From an uncultured Lachnospiraceae bacterium (GTDB lineage Bacteria > Bacillota > Clostridia > Lachnospirales > Lachnospiraceae), in NCBI GenBank assembly GCA_910579275.1, contig CAJTTO010000014.1, positions 1-64,000 of the forward strand: a stretch of 64,000 bases of DNA. Direction: 5' to 3'. This document shows positions 16,486-24,371 of this stretch, piece by piece. Numbering within the stretch: position 1 is the first letter of the stretch; each line of letters starts with the position of its first letter. Made by a program: the position numbers and the translations under genes. The notes below the pieces were generated by a model that worked only from the letters and a program-made list of their open reading frames with translations, ran no database searches and was not told the origin of the DNA.

Positions 16486-17853
16486 ATGGAATCTATCTGG
16501 TCGGAAAGTATCGAGATAAGCAGACGCAAGCCACTTCCGGGGGACATGGAGGTGCCGGCTGTTGTCATCGGGGCAGGGATTGCAGGGATTTTGACAGCAT
16601 ATTATTTAAGTCAGAAGGGCATCAGGACAGTGGTGCTGGAGGCGGACAGGATTGGCAGCGGGCAGACAAAGAATACCACAGCAAAAATCACGTCCCAGCA
16701 TAATCAGGTTTATAGCTGGCTTATCCGGGCATTTGGTCATCAGATGGCGGAGCATTACGCCAGTGCAAACGAAGCTGCCATCGAGGAATATGAAAGGCTG
16801 GTTCGGGATAAAGGGATTGATTGTGATTTCTGTAGGTGTCCGGCATACCTTTATTCTCAGATTGAAACAGAATCTTTGAAACGGGAGGCAGACGCAGCGG
16901 AATCACTGGGCATAAAGGCATCCTTTGGGACAGAATGCGAACTTCCCTTTCCAGTGGCGGGCGTGACAAGGTTTGACCATCAGGCAAGGTTCCATCCGCT
17001 GAAATTTCTTGCGGGAATGGCAGAGGAAGTGGAAGTGTACGAGCAGACAAAGGTGTTGAAGGTGGATGGCAGGCGGGTGGAAACTGCCAGCGGCACAGTG
17101 ACAGCAGAGCATATCGTGTTTGCTGCCCATTATCCTTTTATCAATGTGCCCGGATACTATTTTGCCAGAATGCACCAAGAGCGGAGCTATGTGGTGGCGT
17201 TGGAAGGGGCAGTGAGACCTAAGGGCATGTATCTGGGAATTGATCAAGGAGGGCTTTCTTTTCGAACATGCGGAGATTTACTGCTTCTTGGAGGCGGAGG
17301 CCATCGCACAGGCGTGAATCAGGGGAACATGGCAGGCACGGGATGCAGATATGAGTTGCTGCGCAACAGGTCGCGGGAGATCTACCCCGAATGTCATGAA
17401 ATATCACGGTGGTCAGCACAGGACTGTATGACACTGGACGGATTGCCTTACATCGGAAGGTTCTCCAAGCGCAGGCCAAACTGGTATGTTGCCACGGGAT
17501 TTGGAAAATGGGGTATGACCACTGCCATGGTGGCTGCACGCATCCTGACGACTCTGATCTCCGGGCGGGATTGTCCGGAAGCAGATATTTTCTCTCCCAG
17601 TCGGCACGTTACGGTGCAGGCGATGAAAGGCCTGCTTGTACATGGTGCGTATACAGTGAAAGGTCTGACAAAGCATCTCCTGCCCATGGGAAAGGGAAGG
17701 ATTGTTCCGAACTGTCCCCATATGGGATGCCGTCTGGAGTGGAATCCGGAGGAGGAAAGCTATGACTGTCCCTGCCACGGTTCCCGGTTTGATAAAGAAG
17801 GGCACTTGGTTGACGGCCCTGCCCAGACGGATTGCAAAAAACAGGAAGAATAA
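16486..17853 (+). CDS. FAD-dependent oxidoreductase with C-terminal Rieske [2Fe-2S] domain
   Basis: An N-terminal DAO-type FAD fold begins with VVIGAGIAGILTAYYL near residues 25-40. A Rieske domain at about residues 400-455 has the cluster motifs CPHMGC and CPCHGS. This fusion is common in Firmicutes and is often annotated as a Rieske-containing DadA-like protein; the substrate is unknown. The 455 residues are slightly short because the Rieske tail ends early (TDCKKQEE). GGAGG precedes the ATG at 16486. Its bases look more GC-rich than the AT-rich phosphoesterase nearby, which suggests a mixed origin for this island. Confidence 0.88.
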   Translation: MESIWSESIEISRRKPLPGDMEVPAVVIGAGIAGILTAYYLSQKGIRTVVLEADRIGSGQTKNTTAKITSQHNQVYSWLIRAFGHQMAEHYASANEAAIEEYERLVRDKGIDCDFCRCPAYLYSQIETESLKREADAAESLGIKASFGTECELPFPVAGVTRFDHQARFHPLKFLAGMAEEVEVYEQTKVLKVDGRRVETASGTVTAEHIVFAAHYPFINVPGYYFARMHQERSYVVALEGAVRPKGMYLGIDQGGLSFRTCGDLLLLGGGGHRTGVNQGNMAGTGCRYELLRNRSREIYPECHEISRWSAQDCMTLDGLPYIGRFSKRRPNWYVATGFGKWGMTTAMVAARILTTLISGRDCPEADIFSPSRHVTVQAMKGLLVHGAYTVKGLTKHLLPMGKGRIVPNCPHMGCRLEWNPEEESYDCPCHGSRFDKEGHLVDGPAQTDCKKQEE

Positions 17854-17854
17854 C

Positions 17855-17883
17855 TTGCAGTGCCAATAATTACACTATATAAT
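17855..17883 (+). promoter_or_regulatory. sigma-A promoter before the small ORF and phosphoesterase
   Basis: TTGCAG (17855-17860) and a perfect TATAAT (17878-17883) are separated by 17 bp. Confidence 0.7.
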
Positions 17884-17904
17884 GAATAAAAGGACAGTGA
17901 CGAA

Positions 17905-18069
17905 ATGAGTACACCAGCAGCAAAACCATTAGACTTTTGTGCAATTGATGACAGACATATTGAATGGTTCTATTTGATCAACGAGACGATACAGGCATTT
18001 TTGATTGTGCCGTTGCATACACTGCATAATGCATTTCGCTTGTGCGGAATTATGTTTTGTTGTCTATAA
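17905..18069 (+). CDS. Possible 54-residue protein of unknown function
   Basis: The ATG at 17905 is preceded by AAAGGAC and lies just after a strong promoter. The product starts MSTPAAKPLDFCAIDDRHIE and has a moderately hydrophobic middle (AFLIVPLHTLHNAF) and several cysteines near the end (CGIMFCCL). It matches nothing I know. It may be a real small gene, or the 5' remnant of a larger one in this variable region. Confidence 0.35.
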   Translation: MSTPAAKPLDFCAIDDRHIEWFYLINETIQAFLIVPLHTLHNAFRLCGIMFCCL

Positions 18070-18110
18070 AAGTCATTTTTTGGAAAAGTTTTTTATGAGG
18101 TAGGATAATT

Positions 18111-19073
18111 ATGCGGTTTGCAATTGTCTCAGACATACATGGAAATTTGCCGGCACTAAATGCAGTAATAGAGGATGCAAGAGAAAATAATATCAATACA
18201 TTTATTTTTGTCGGAGATTACTGCCTTAGCAATCCGTACCCGGATGAATGTATCTCCAGAATCAGAAGTTTGGATAATAAATGCATTATACGTGGAAATG
18301 AAGAAAAGTATTTAGAAAATCTTATTGGTAAAGATCAAAGTACCTGGACTGACGGCCAGATGCAGATTTCTTATTATTGTTACCAAAAGATAAGTTCTGA
18401 CAATTTGAACTACTTATTGTCAATGCCAGAACAAATGAGGTTTACATATAATGGCGTCACATTGCATATAGCACATTCATCTCAGGAATTTATTTCAGAT
18501 TGTGAACACAGGAAATGGTCAACTGCAAAAGTTGCCATGAAATATAAGGACACTTGGATAACTCAGGATGCTTTTTATGCCGATATCCATAAGTACCTTA
18601 ATGAAAATGAACAGTTTAATAAGGTTTTTGGTGAATTAGAAAATGGCATCTATATTTTTGGGCATTCGCATATCCAATGGAACTTTCAGTCAGATAATGG
18701 TAAGAAAATACTAATTAATCCTGGTTCCTGCGGATTACCTTTGGATTGTATAAATGTGGGTCTTCCCTACACCATCCTTGATATTACAGATAACAATATT
18801 GTAGTAGAAGAAAAACGTGTTCCGTTTGATATGAATAAATACATTGAAACGATACAGTTAAGTGATCAGTTTACCAAAGCAAAGGTATGGAGTAAAGTGG
18901 TCATTAAGGAACTGAAAACTAGAAGAGAGTATATGTTCTTTTTCCTAAGGTTTGTGGAAAAATATGCACTAGAAATAGGAGATGGGCAACGGCCTTTTTC
19001 CGCGTCCACATGGGAAAAAGCATATGAACTGTGGGAAAACAGCTTCAAAGATGGAAAACTATATCATAAGTAA
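18111..19073 (+). CDS. Calcineurin-like metallophosphoesterase
   Basis: This is a cytosolic dimetal phosphoesterase of the YfcE-like class. All family motifs are present: DIHGN (residues 8-12), GDYC, GNEEKY, IAHSS, FGHSHIQW and NPGSCG. The substrate is not evident. The 320 residues exceed simple YfcE proteins because of a C-terminal helical extension. The ATG at 18111 follows GAGGTAGGATA. Its last codons (GKLYHK, TAA) coincide with the direct repeat of the rlmH end, so its C-terminus may have been created by integration. The codons are markedly AT-rich. Confidence 0.88.
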   Translation: MRFAIVSDIHGNLPALNAVIEDARENNINTFIFVGDYCLSNPYPDECISRIRSLDNKCIIRGNEEKYLENLIGKDQSTWTDGQMQISYYCYQKISSDNLNYLLSMPEQMRFTYNGVTLHIAHSSQEFISDCEHRKWSTAKVAMKYKDTWITQDAFYADIHKYLNENEQFNKVFGELENGIYIFGHSHIQWNFQSDNGKKILINPGSCGLPLDCINVGLPYTILDITDNNIVVEEKRVPFDMNKYIETIQLSDQFTKAKVWSKVVIKELKTRREYMFFFLRFVEKYALEIGDGQRPFSASTWEKAYELWENSFKDGKLYHK

Positions 19074-19080
19074 GGACGAA
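19051..19080 (+). repeat. Putative att direct repeat 3, distal end of the rlmH island
   Basis: It matches the rlmH 3' end (14767-14796) at 26 of 30 positions with a 13-base identical core, in the same orientation and reading frame. It marks the right boundary of a 4.3-kb segment. Confidence 0.6.
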
Positions 19081-19153
19081 AACCAGAAGTTAGTAAGGGA
19101 ATGTTTTATGTACAATTCTTTTATGAACGATGAAGGTAAATAAGAGAATTAAA

Positions 19154-19474
19154 ATGAATTTACTTTTTATATGCAGCCAAAATAAGAGACGCAGTTTAAC
19201 TGCCGAGAAGATTTTCAATGGATATAATGGGCATAGGGCATGTTCGGCAGGAACGGAATCAAACTCCCGGATTAAAGTCACTCCCGGATTGCTGAAACGG
19301 GCTGATATCATTTTTTGTATGGAAAAAAAGCATGTGCGAAGGATAAAGGAGAAGTATCCGGATATCGTTGACAATAAAAAAATAGTTTGTCTTAATATTA
19401 GCGATGACTATGAGTTTATGGACAGGGAATTGCAGGAATTGCTTAAAAGTTATGTATATGAATATATTTGTTGA
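19154..19474 (+). CDS. Low-molecular-weight protein-tyrosine-phosphatase-like protein
   Basis: The product begins MNLLFICSQNKRRSLTAE, with the phosphatase loop C-x5-R (CSQNKRR) right after the first strand. DIIFCMEKKH and a C-terminal DDYEFMD segment complete the small fold (about 106 residues, shorter than classic 150-residue enzymes). The ATG at 19154 aligns with the usual family start; an in-frame ATG at 19130 would add eight basic residues. No clear ribosome site is visible for either. It lies just outside the putative rlmH island. Confidence 0.75.
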   Translation: MNLLFICSQNKRRSLTAEKIFNGYNGHRACSAGTESNSRIKVTPGLLKRADIIFCMEKKHVRRIKEKYPDIVDNKKIVCLNISDDYEFMDRELQELLKSYVYEYIC

Positions 19475-19564
19475 CAGCCTTCCTCCTTTATATGCAATGG
19501 GAGTTAAGGCATGGTTTTTTGCAGTTCCTACTGGAAGCTGTATGCAGAAGGGAGGAAAAGAGGG

Positions 19565-20200
19565 ATGGGAAACGAGGCTTTATTTAAAATATTTATATTT
19601 ATTGTAGTATATTTATTGACAGGACACGGAAGAAACGATGGGAAAACAATTTTTGGCGCATTTAGAACAGACGCTACAGTAAAGTATGAGTCGGAAGAGT
19701 TATTGGATGCATTTCTTGCGGGAGAGATTCCGGCAAGTTATGGTGATGGAACCGGACTAATTACGATATTTGACTTGATGCCGGTCGATGAGGAAGATGA
19801 TTTTAATTATTATTCTGTCGGAGAACGGATTGATTTGGATAATGATGGTGAAAACGAACAGATTGTGAATGGTCCTTACGGAGGTAAATATTTTGATGCA
19901 AGGGACGGAAAAGTATATATCTTAGCAGAAGGGGAGGGTACATCAGGAGAACTTTTTTATACATATTATGATAACGCTGTGTGGATTGTTCATAGTGATA
20001 TTACGCATATGGGAAGAAAGATGTATTGGTTGACGAGGTACGATGGCGAGGGAAATGTTACAGACGAATTTCAGTTAAGCGCAGAATATTGGGATTCACC
20101 CGACAGTAAATATGATGAAAACAGTGATTTTACTTATCGTGATGAAAAAATTTCCATGGAAGAATATGAGACATTGAGAAAAGAAATTATTGGCTGGTAA
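19565..20200 (+). CDS. Secreted or membrane-anchored protein with an EF-hand-like Asp motif
   Basis: The family is not recognised. The 211 residues begin with an N-terminal hydrophobic segment (ALFKIFIFIVVYLLTG). A calcium-loop-like stretch, DLDNDGENEQI, follows near residue 95. The segment ends LLTGH, where a lipobox would read LLTGC, so the lipid-anchor cysteine may have been lost. The ATG at 19565 follows GGGAGG; a GTG at 19511 in the same frame lacks such a site. The rest is acidic and rich in aromatic residues, typical of extracellular proteins. Confidence 0.65.
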   Translation: MGNEALFKIFIFIVVYLLTGHGRNDGKTIFGAFRTDATVKYESEELLDAFLAGEIPASYGDGTGLITIFDLMPVDEEDDFNYYSVGERIDLDNDGENEQIVNGPYGGKYFDARDGKVYILAEGEGTSGELFYTYYDNAVWIVHSDITHMGRKMYWLTRYDGEGNVTDEFQLSAEYWDSPDSKYDENSDFTYRDEKISMEEYETLRKEIIGW

Positions 20201-20309
20201 AGAAATATGATGTTTCGGCTGTAAGAAGCCATGAAAACACAATTGATGAATATTTCAAATACTTTTTCCTGAAGAGATTGAGTTAGAGCAAAGAATGGGG
20301 GAATGTTAT

Positions 20310-21617
20310 ATGAGAATGTACGATTTAATTATGAAAAAGCGCAACGGCGGCGTTTTGTGTGACGACGAAATCAATTTTATGGTAAATGGATATACTGCCG
20401 GGAAAATTCCTGATTATCAGATGTCGGCCATGACGATGGCAATTTATTTTCAGGGGATGAACGAAGAGGAGACACTCGCGCTTACGATGGCGATGGCAAA
20501 AAGCGGGGACATGCTGGATTTGAGTGACATCCATGGCGTAAAAGTTGATAAGCATTCTACGGGAGGTGTCGGTGACAAAACTTCACTGGCACTGACACCG
20601 ATGGTTGCGGCGGCAGGCGTCACAGTGGCAAAGATGAGCGGCAGGGGGCTTGGGCATACTGGCGGCACGATTGACAAGCTCGAAAGTTTTTCAGGGTTTT
20701 CGACGGCAATGTCAGAACAACAGTTCCGAGATAATGTGAACCGTATTGGCATCGCGATTATGGGGCAGACTGCGGATTTGGCTCCGGCGGATAAAAAATT
20801 ATACGCACTTAGGGATGTTACGGCGACTGTTGATAATATGTCCCTGATCGCGTCTTCCATCATGAGCAAAAAGCTTGCGGCAGGCGCTGATGCAATTGTG
20901 CTGGATGTCAAGACAGGCAGCGGTGCATTTATGAAAGAGGAGGCAGATTCTTTTGCGCTTGCACATGAGATGGTCAGGATCGGCAATGGCGCGGGAAGAA
21001 GGACAATTGCCGTGGTATCGGACATGGATCAGCCGCTTGGATGTGCAGTGGGAAATGCACTTGAAGTAAAAGAAGCGATTGATGCCTTGAGAGGCAATGG
21101 CCCGGACGATTTTGTGGAACTTTGCATGACGCTTGGGGCTTATATGCTTGTGGCGGGAGGAAAGGCGGAAAATAAAGAGGAAGCAGAAAAAATTCTTGCA
21201 GGAGTCATTCAAGATGGAAGCGCTCTTGATAAACTTGCTGCGTTTGTGGAAGCACAAGGCGGTGACAAAGAGCTTGTATATCATCCGGAGCGCCTTCCGC
21301 AGGCAGCGATTGTTCAGGAGATTACGTCTCCTTCAGATGGGTACATTCAAAAAATTGTATGTGATGAGATCGGCATGTGCTCTTTGATACTGGGAGGAGG
21401 ACGTGAGACCAAGGAAAGCGCGATTGATCTTTCGGTGGGACTGGTTTTACATAAAAAAGTCGGGGATTCCGTGAAGAAAGGTGATGCACTTGCCACAATT
21501 TACGCGAACGACCAGACAAAACTTGCACTTGCACAGGAGCGTTTTTTAAACGCTTATTTGATAGACAAGACGCCAGTGAAAAAAAAGCCGCTCATCAAGG
21601 GAATAGTAATGGAATAA
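20310..21617 (+). CDS. pdp: Pyrimidine-nucleoside phosphorylase
   Basis: This cytosolic enzyme phosphorolyses uridine, thymidine and deoxyuridine to the base and (deoxy)ribose-1-phosphate. The 435 residues match the Pdp/DeoA family. The start MRMYDLIMKKRNGG and the phosphate-binding signature KHSTGGVGDKTS (near residues 82-93) are diagnostic. The ATG at 20310 is preferred because GGGGGAA lies 7 nt upstream; an ATG at 20295 precedes that site. A strong terminator follows, overlapping the yqfC leader. Confidence 0.95.
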   Translation: MRMYDLIMKKRNGGVLCDDEINFMVNGYTAGKIPDYQMSAMTMAIYFQGMNEEETLALTMAMAKSGDMLDLSDIHGVKVDKHSTGGVGDKTSLALTPMVAAAGVTVAKMSGRGLGHTGGTIDKLESFSGFSTAMSEQQFRDNVNRIGIAIMGQTADLAPADKKLYALRDVTATVDNMSLIASSIMSKKLAAGADAIVLDVKTGSGAFMKEEADSFALAHEMVRIGNGAGRRTIAVVSDMDQPLGCAVGNALEVKEAIDALRGNGPDDFVELCMTLGAYMLVAGGKAENKEEAEKILAGVIQDGSALDKLAAFVEAQGGDKELVYHPERLPQAAIVQEITSPSDGYIQKIVCDEIGMCSLILGGGRETKESAIDLSVGLVLHKKVGDSVKKGDALATIYANDQTKLALAQERFLNAYLIDKTPVKKKPLIKGIVME

Positions 21618-21629
21618 AAGACATAGAAT
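21601..21629 (+). promoter_or_regulatory. Candidate sigma-E promoter of yqfCD
   Basis: GAATAGT (21601-21607) and CATAGAAT (21622-21629) each differ by one base from the sigma-E consensus (KMATATT, CATACAMT). The spacing is exactly 14 bp. yqfC and yqfD belong to the mother-cell sigma-E regulon in Bacillus. Confidence 0.45.
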
Positions 21630-21658
21630 GAAGTATAGAAAACCTATACTTCATTTTT
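21629..21658 (+). terminator. Rho-independent terminator of pdp
   Basis: TGAAGTATAG pairs perfectly with CTATACTTCA around AAAAC and is followed by five T residues. It ends about 10 bp before the yqfC start codon. Confidence 0.9.
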
Positions 21659-21668
21659 GGGTGCTGAT

Positions 21669-21971
21669 ATGAATAAACGTGATATGTTGAAACAGGATAT
21701 GATAAGTGCCGGGGAACGGTTTGCGGACGCATTTTCATTGCCAAAGGATATGGTGGTTAATGCTACCCTGTTTCATATGGTGGGCGGATCGGAGCTTTTT
21801 GTTGAAAATTTTAAGGGAATTGTCTCCTATACCTGCCACAGCATTATCATCAAGGGGAACAATGTGAAATATTGTGTCTGCGGAGAGTGTCTCACAATAG
21901 AATATTATTCTAACGAAGACATGAAAATATCAGGGCAGATTCAGGAGGTAAAGGTGATAAGGGAAGCTTGA
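21669..21971 (+). CDS. yqfC: Sporulation protein YqfC
   Basis: This is a YabP/YqfC-family sporulation protein of 100 residues. It carries the typical FVENFKGIVSY segment and a predicted all-beta core. YqfC acts in the mother cell; its biochemical role is not established. The ATG at 21669 is preferred over a TTG at 21657, which lies in the terminator T-tract. yqfD follows 1 bp after the stop, so the two are co-transcribed. A candidate sigma-E promoter lies at the end of pdp. Confidence 0.88.
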   Translation: MNKRDMLKQDMISAGERFADAFSLPKDMVVNATLFHMVGGSELFVENFKGIVSYTCHSIIIKGNNVKYCVCGECLTIEYYSNEDMKISGQIQEVKVIREA

Positions 21972-21972
21972 G

Positions 21973-23220
21973 GTGGGGCGCTTGCAGAATAGATGGATAC
22001 GCTTTGTCAGAGGCTGTCTGGTCATAAGGATTGACGGGGATTACATGGAACGCTTCTTTAATATGTGCAGAATGCATGACATTGATTTGTGGGACATTAA
22101 GAAGGAGAAGGATGTCTGCATGTGTGAGGCATATGCTTCTGATTTTATGAAAATGCCTCCTTTATTAAAGAAAACAGGTACAAAAGCAAGTGTGGTCAAA
22201 AAGAGAGGACTTCCCTTTTATTTTCCTTTTATCAAGAAAAGGATTATTTTTTTTATAGGAGTTATCATATGTCTGACCATGCTGAATTATGTAACGGAAT
22301 ATGTATGGGCAATCGAGTACGTCGGAAACCTTCAGGTGAGTGATGACGAACTGTCGGATTTTCTCGAGCAGGAGGCAATTCACTATGGAATGAAAAAAAG
22401 CAGCCTCAACTGTGAGGAAAAGGAAAAGAAACTACGGGAAACATTTCAGAATGTTACATGGACATCAATTTATTTTGAGGGGACGAAGCTTTTTATTGAA
22501 ATAAAGGAAAATGAAAAATCTGAGCCGGTTCCAATCGAAATCAAAGGAACAGACATTGTTGCAAACGAGTCCGGTACAATCACTTCCATAGTAACCAGAA
22601 ACGGAGTTCCCAAAGTAAAGGCAGGCGATACGGTTGAAAAAGGTCAGGTTCTTGTCAGCGGAAGCGTTCCGGTATATGATGAGAGCCAGACGGTTGTCAA
22701 GTATCAGGTATATGACGCGGATGCTGATATTTATATCCGGACACCGATTGAATACAAAACGTCAATCAGCAGCGGATATCCTGTGGTGGTATATACAGGC
22801 AATCACATCAAAATGGGCTTTGCACAGATTGGGGACTATCATATTGACGCAATGCCGATTCTGGATTTCTTTATCGGGGAAAGCAAAAATTTATATGAGA
22901 CAATCACAGAAAAACATCAGGTTGTCCTCCTCGATAATATCTATCTTCCGTTTTATTATGGGGTTATTAACAGAAAAGAATATTATATTAAGTATTTTAC
23001 ATACACAGAAGATGAGATGAAAAGCAAATTATCTGAAAATTATGAAAAATTTATTTTATCTTTACAGGAAAAAGGGGTACAAATTGTTGAAAAAAATGTT
23101 AAAATGGAAAAGAATAGTAAAGGGATGGATTTGCACGGCGACTTACTTGTCGTAAAACAGACAGGGGAGACCGTCGCGATACAGGCAGACAGTGATGTGA
23201 GTGAAGAGATAGAGGAGTAA
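21973..23220 (+). CDS. yqfD: Sporulation protein YqfD
   Basis: This mother-cell membrane protein is conserved in spore formers. The start LQNRWIRFVRGCLVIRI is characteristic. One membrane helix lies at about residues 88-108 (RIIFFIGVIICLTMLNYV), followed by a long extracytoplasmic beta-rich domain. The start is uncertain: GTG at 21973 gives 415 residues, and TTG at 21982 has a better-placed AGGTGG. Together with yqfC and phoH it forms the widely conserved yqfC-yqfD-phoH-ybeY order. Confidence 0.92.
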   Translation: MGRLQNRWIRFVRGCLVIRIDGDYMERFFNMCRMHDIDLWDIKKEKDVCMCEAYASDFMKMPPLLKKTGTKASVVKKRGLPFYFPFIKKRIIFFIGVIICLTMLNYVTEYVWAIEYVGNLQVSDDELSDFLEQEAIHYGMKKSSLNCEEKEKKLRETFQNVTWTSIYFEGTKLFIEIKENEKSEPVPIEIKGTDIVANESGTITSIVTRNGVPKVKAGDTVEKGQVLVSGSVPVYDESQTVVKYQVYDADADIYIRTPIEYKTSISSGYPVVVYTGNHIKMGFAQIGDYHIDAMPILDFFIGESKNLYETITEKHQVVLLDNIYLPFYYGVINRKEYYIKYFTYTEDEMKSKLSENYEKFILSLQEKGVQIVEKNVKMEKNSKGMDLHGDLLVVKQTGETVAIQADSDVSEEIEE

Positions 23221-23224
23221 GAAA

Positions 23225-24256
23225 TTGGAAAACTTTCAGATTGAAATGCAGATTGAGGCACAACATATGCAGAACATTTTTGGGGAACACGACGCATATG
23301 TCAAAAAGATAGAAGACGACTTGGATGTTATCATTACAGATCGCAATGGAGCCGTCAGAATCAGCGGGGAACAGCGTGCCGTCAATAAGGCGGCAAAGCT
23401 CGTAAATGAACTGGTGGAGCTATCCAGACGTGGGAATATGATACAGGAGCAGAACGTCTCATATGCGCTCGAGCTTTCCAGGGATGACGAGGAAGACGCA
23501 CTTCTTGAGATGGATTCGGAATGTATCTGCCATACTGTGTCAGGAAAGCCCATTAAGCCCAAAACCATGGGACAGAAGAAGTATATTGATGCAATAAAGG
23601 ATAAGATGATTGTGTTTGGCTTAGGACCGGCAGGGACAGGAAAAACATACCTTGCGATGGCAATGGCAATTACGGCGTTTAAGAGTCATCAGGTAGAACG
23701 CATTATTCTGACGCGTCCGGCAATAGAGGCAGGGGAAAAGCTTGGATTTTTGCCGGGAGATTTGCAGAGCAAGGTAGACCCGTATCTGCGGCCGTTATAC
23801 GATGCGCTGTACCAGATTATGGGGGCGGAGAATTTCCAGAAAAACATGGAGAAAGGGCTGATTGAAGTAGCGCCTCTTGCATATATGCGCGGACGGACGC
23901 TTGACAATGCATATATCATACTGGATGAGGCGCAAAACACGACTCCTGCGCAGATGAAAATGTTCCTGACACGTATCGGTTTTGGTTCCAAGGTTATTGT
24001 GACAGGGGATTCCTCACAGAAAGACTTGGCAGTCGGGACGCAATCAGGTCTTGACGTGGCTGAGAAAGTGCTTGGAAAAATCGGTGACATCGCTTTTATC
24101 AAAATGACGAGCAAGGATGTTGTCCGCCATCCGCTGGTGCAGAAAATCGTCAAGGCGTATGAAGATTATGAGAGTAAGCTGAGCGGGCACCATGCCGGAA
24201 CTGTCCGCAAAGGCGGTGCTTTTTCGGGCAAGAACCGGAAACCGTTCCGCAGATAA
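23225..24256 (+). CDS. phoH: PhoH-like ATPase
   Basis: This is a cytosolic PhoH/YbeZ ATPase, thought to work with YbeY in rRNA maturation. A small KH-like N-terminal domain covers residues 1-75. The PhoH domain has Walker A GPAGTGKT near residue 138, RPAIEAGEKLGFLPGD, and Walker B YIILDEAQN. The start is TTG at 23225 with AGGAG just upstream, overlapping the yqfD end. The 343 residues are normal. The ATPase gene is separated from ybeY by a degenerate pgpH-like gene and a short MITE remnant. Confidence 0.95.
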   Translation: MENFQIEMQIEAQHMQNIFGEHDAYVKKIEDDLDVIITDRNGAVRISGEQRAVNKAAKLVNELVELSRRGNMIQEQNVSYALELSRDDEEDALLEMDSECICHTVSGKPIKPKTMGQKKYIDAIKDKMIVFGLGPAGTGKTYLAMAMAITAFKSHQVERIILTRPAIEAGEKLGFLPGDLQSKVDPYLRPLYDALYQIMGAENFQKNMEKGLIEVAPLAYMRGRTLDNAYIILDEAQNTTPAQMKMFLTRIGFGSKVIVTGDSSQKDLAVGTQSGLDVAEKVLGKIGDIAFIKMTSKDVVRHPLVQKIVKAYEDYESKLSGHHAGTVRKGGAFSGKNRKPFRR

Positions 24257-24259
24257 AGT

Positions 24260-24338
24260 GGCAGAGATGCATCAAGCCGCGGTACACGTTTTTGTATGGC
24301 TTGATGCATGTGACAGAAAGCCGGGACTGAACGGTTAC
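24260..24338 (+). mobile_element. MITE copy E (short, lacks first hairpin)
   Basis: This 79-bp sequence keeps CATCAAGCC/GGCTTGATG and a weakened end hairpin, closing with ACTGAACGGTTAC. The flanks GATAAAGT (24252-24259) and GATAAAAT (24339-24346) match at 7 of 8 positions. No left terminal repeat is present, so it is an internal deletion or decayed copy. Confidence 0.65.
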
Positions 24339-24371
24339 GATAAAATAAATTAGGCAAAGGAAAGAAACCAT

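Noticed and set aside
14997..19080. Prophage or integrative conjugative element
   Set aside because: No integrase, structural, relaxase or conjugation genes are present in the interval.
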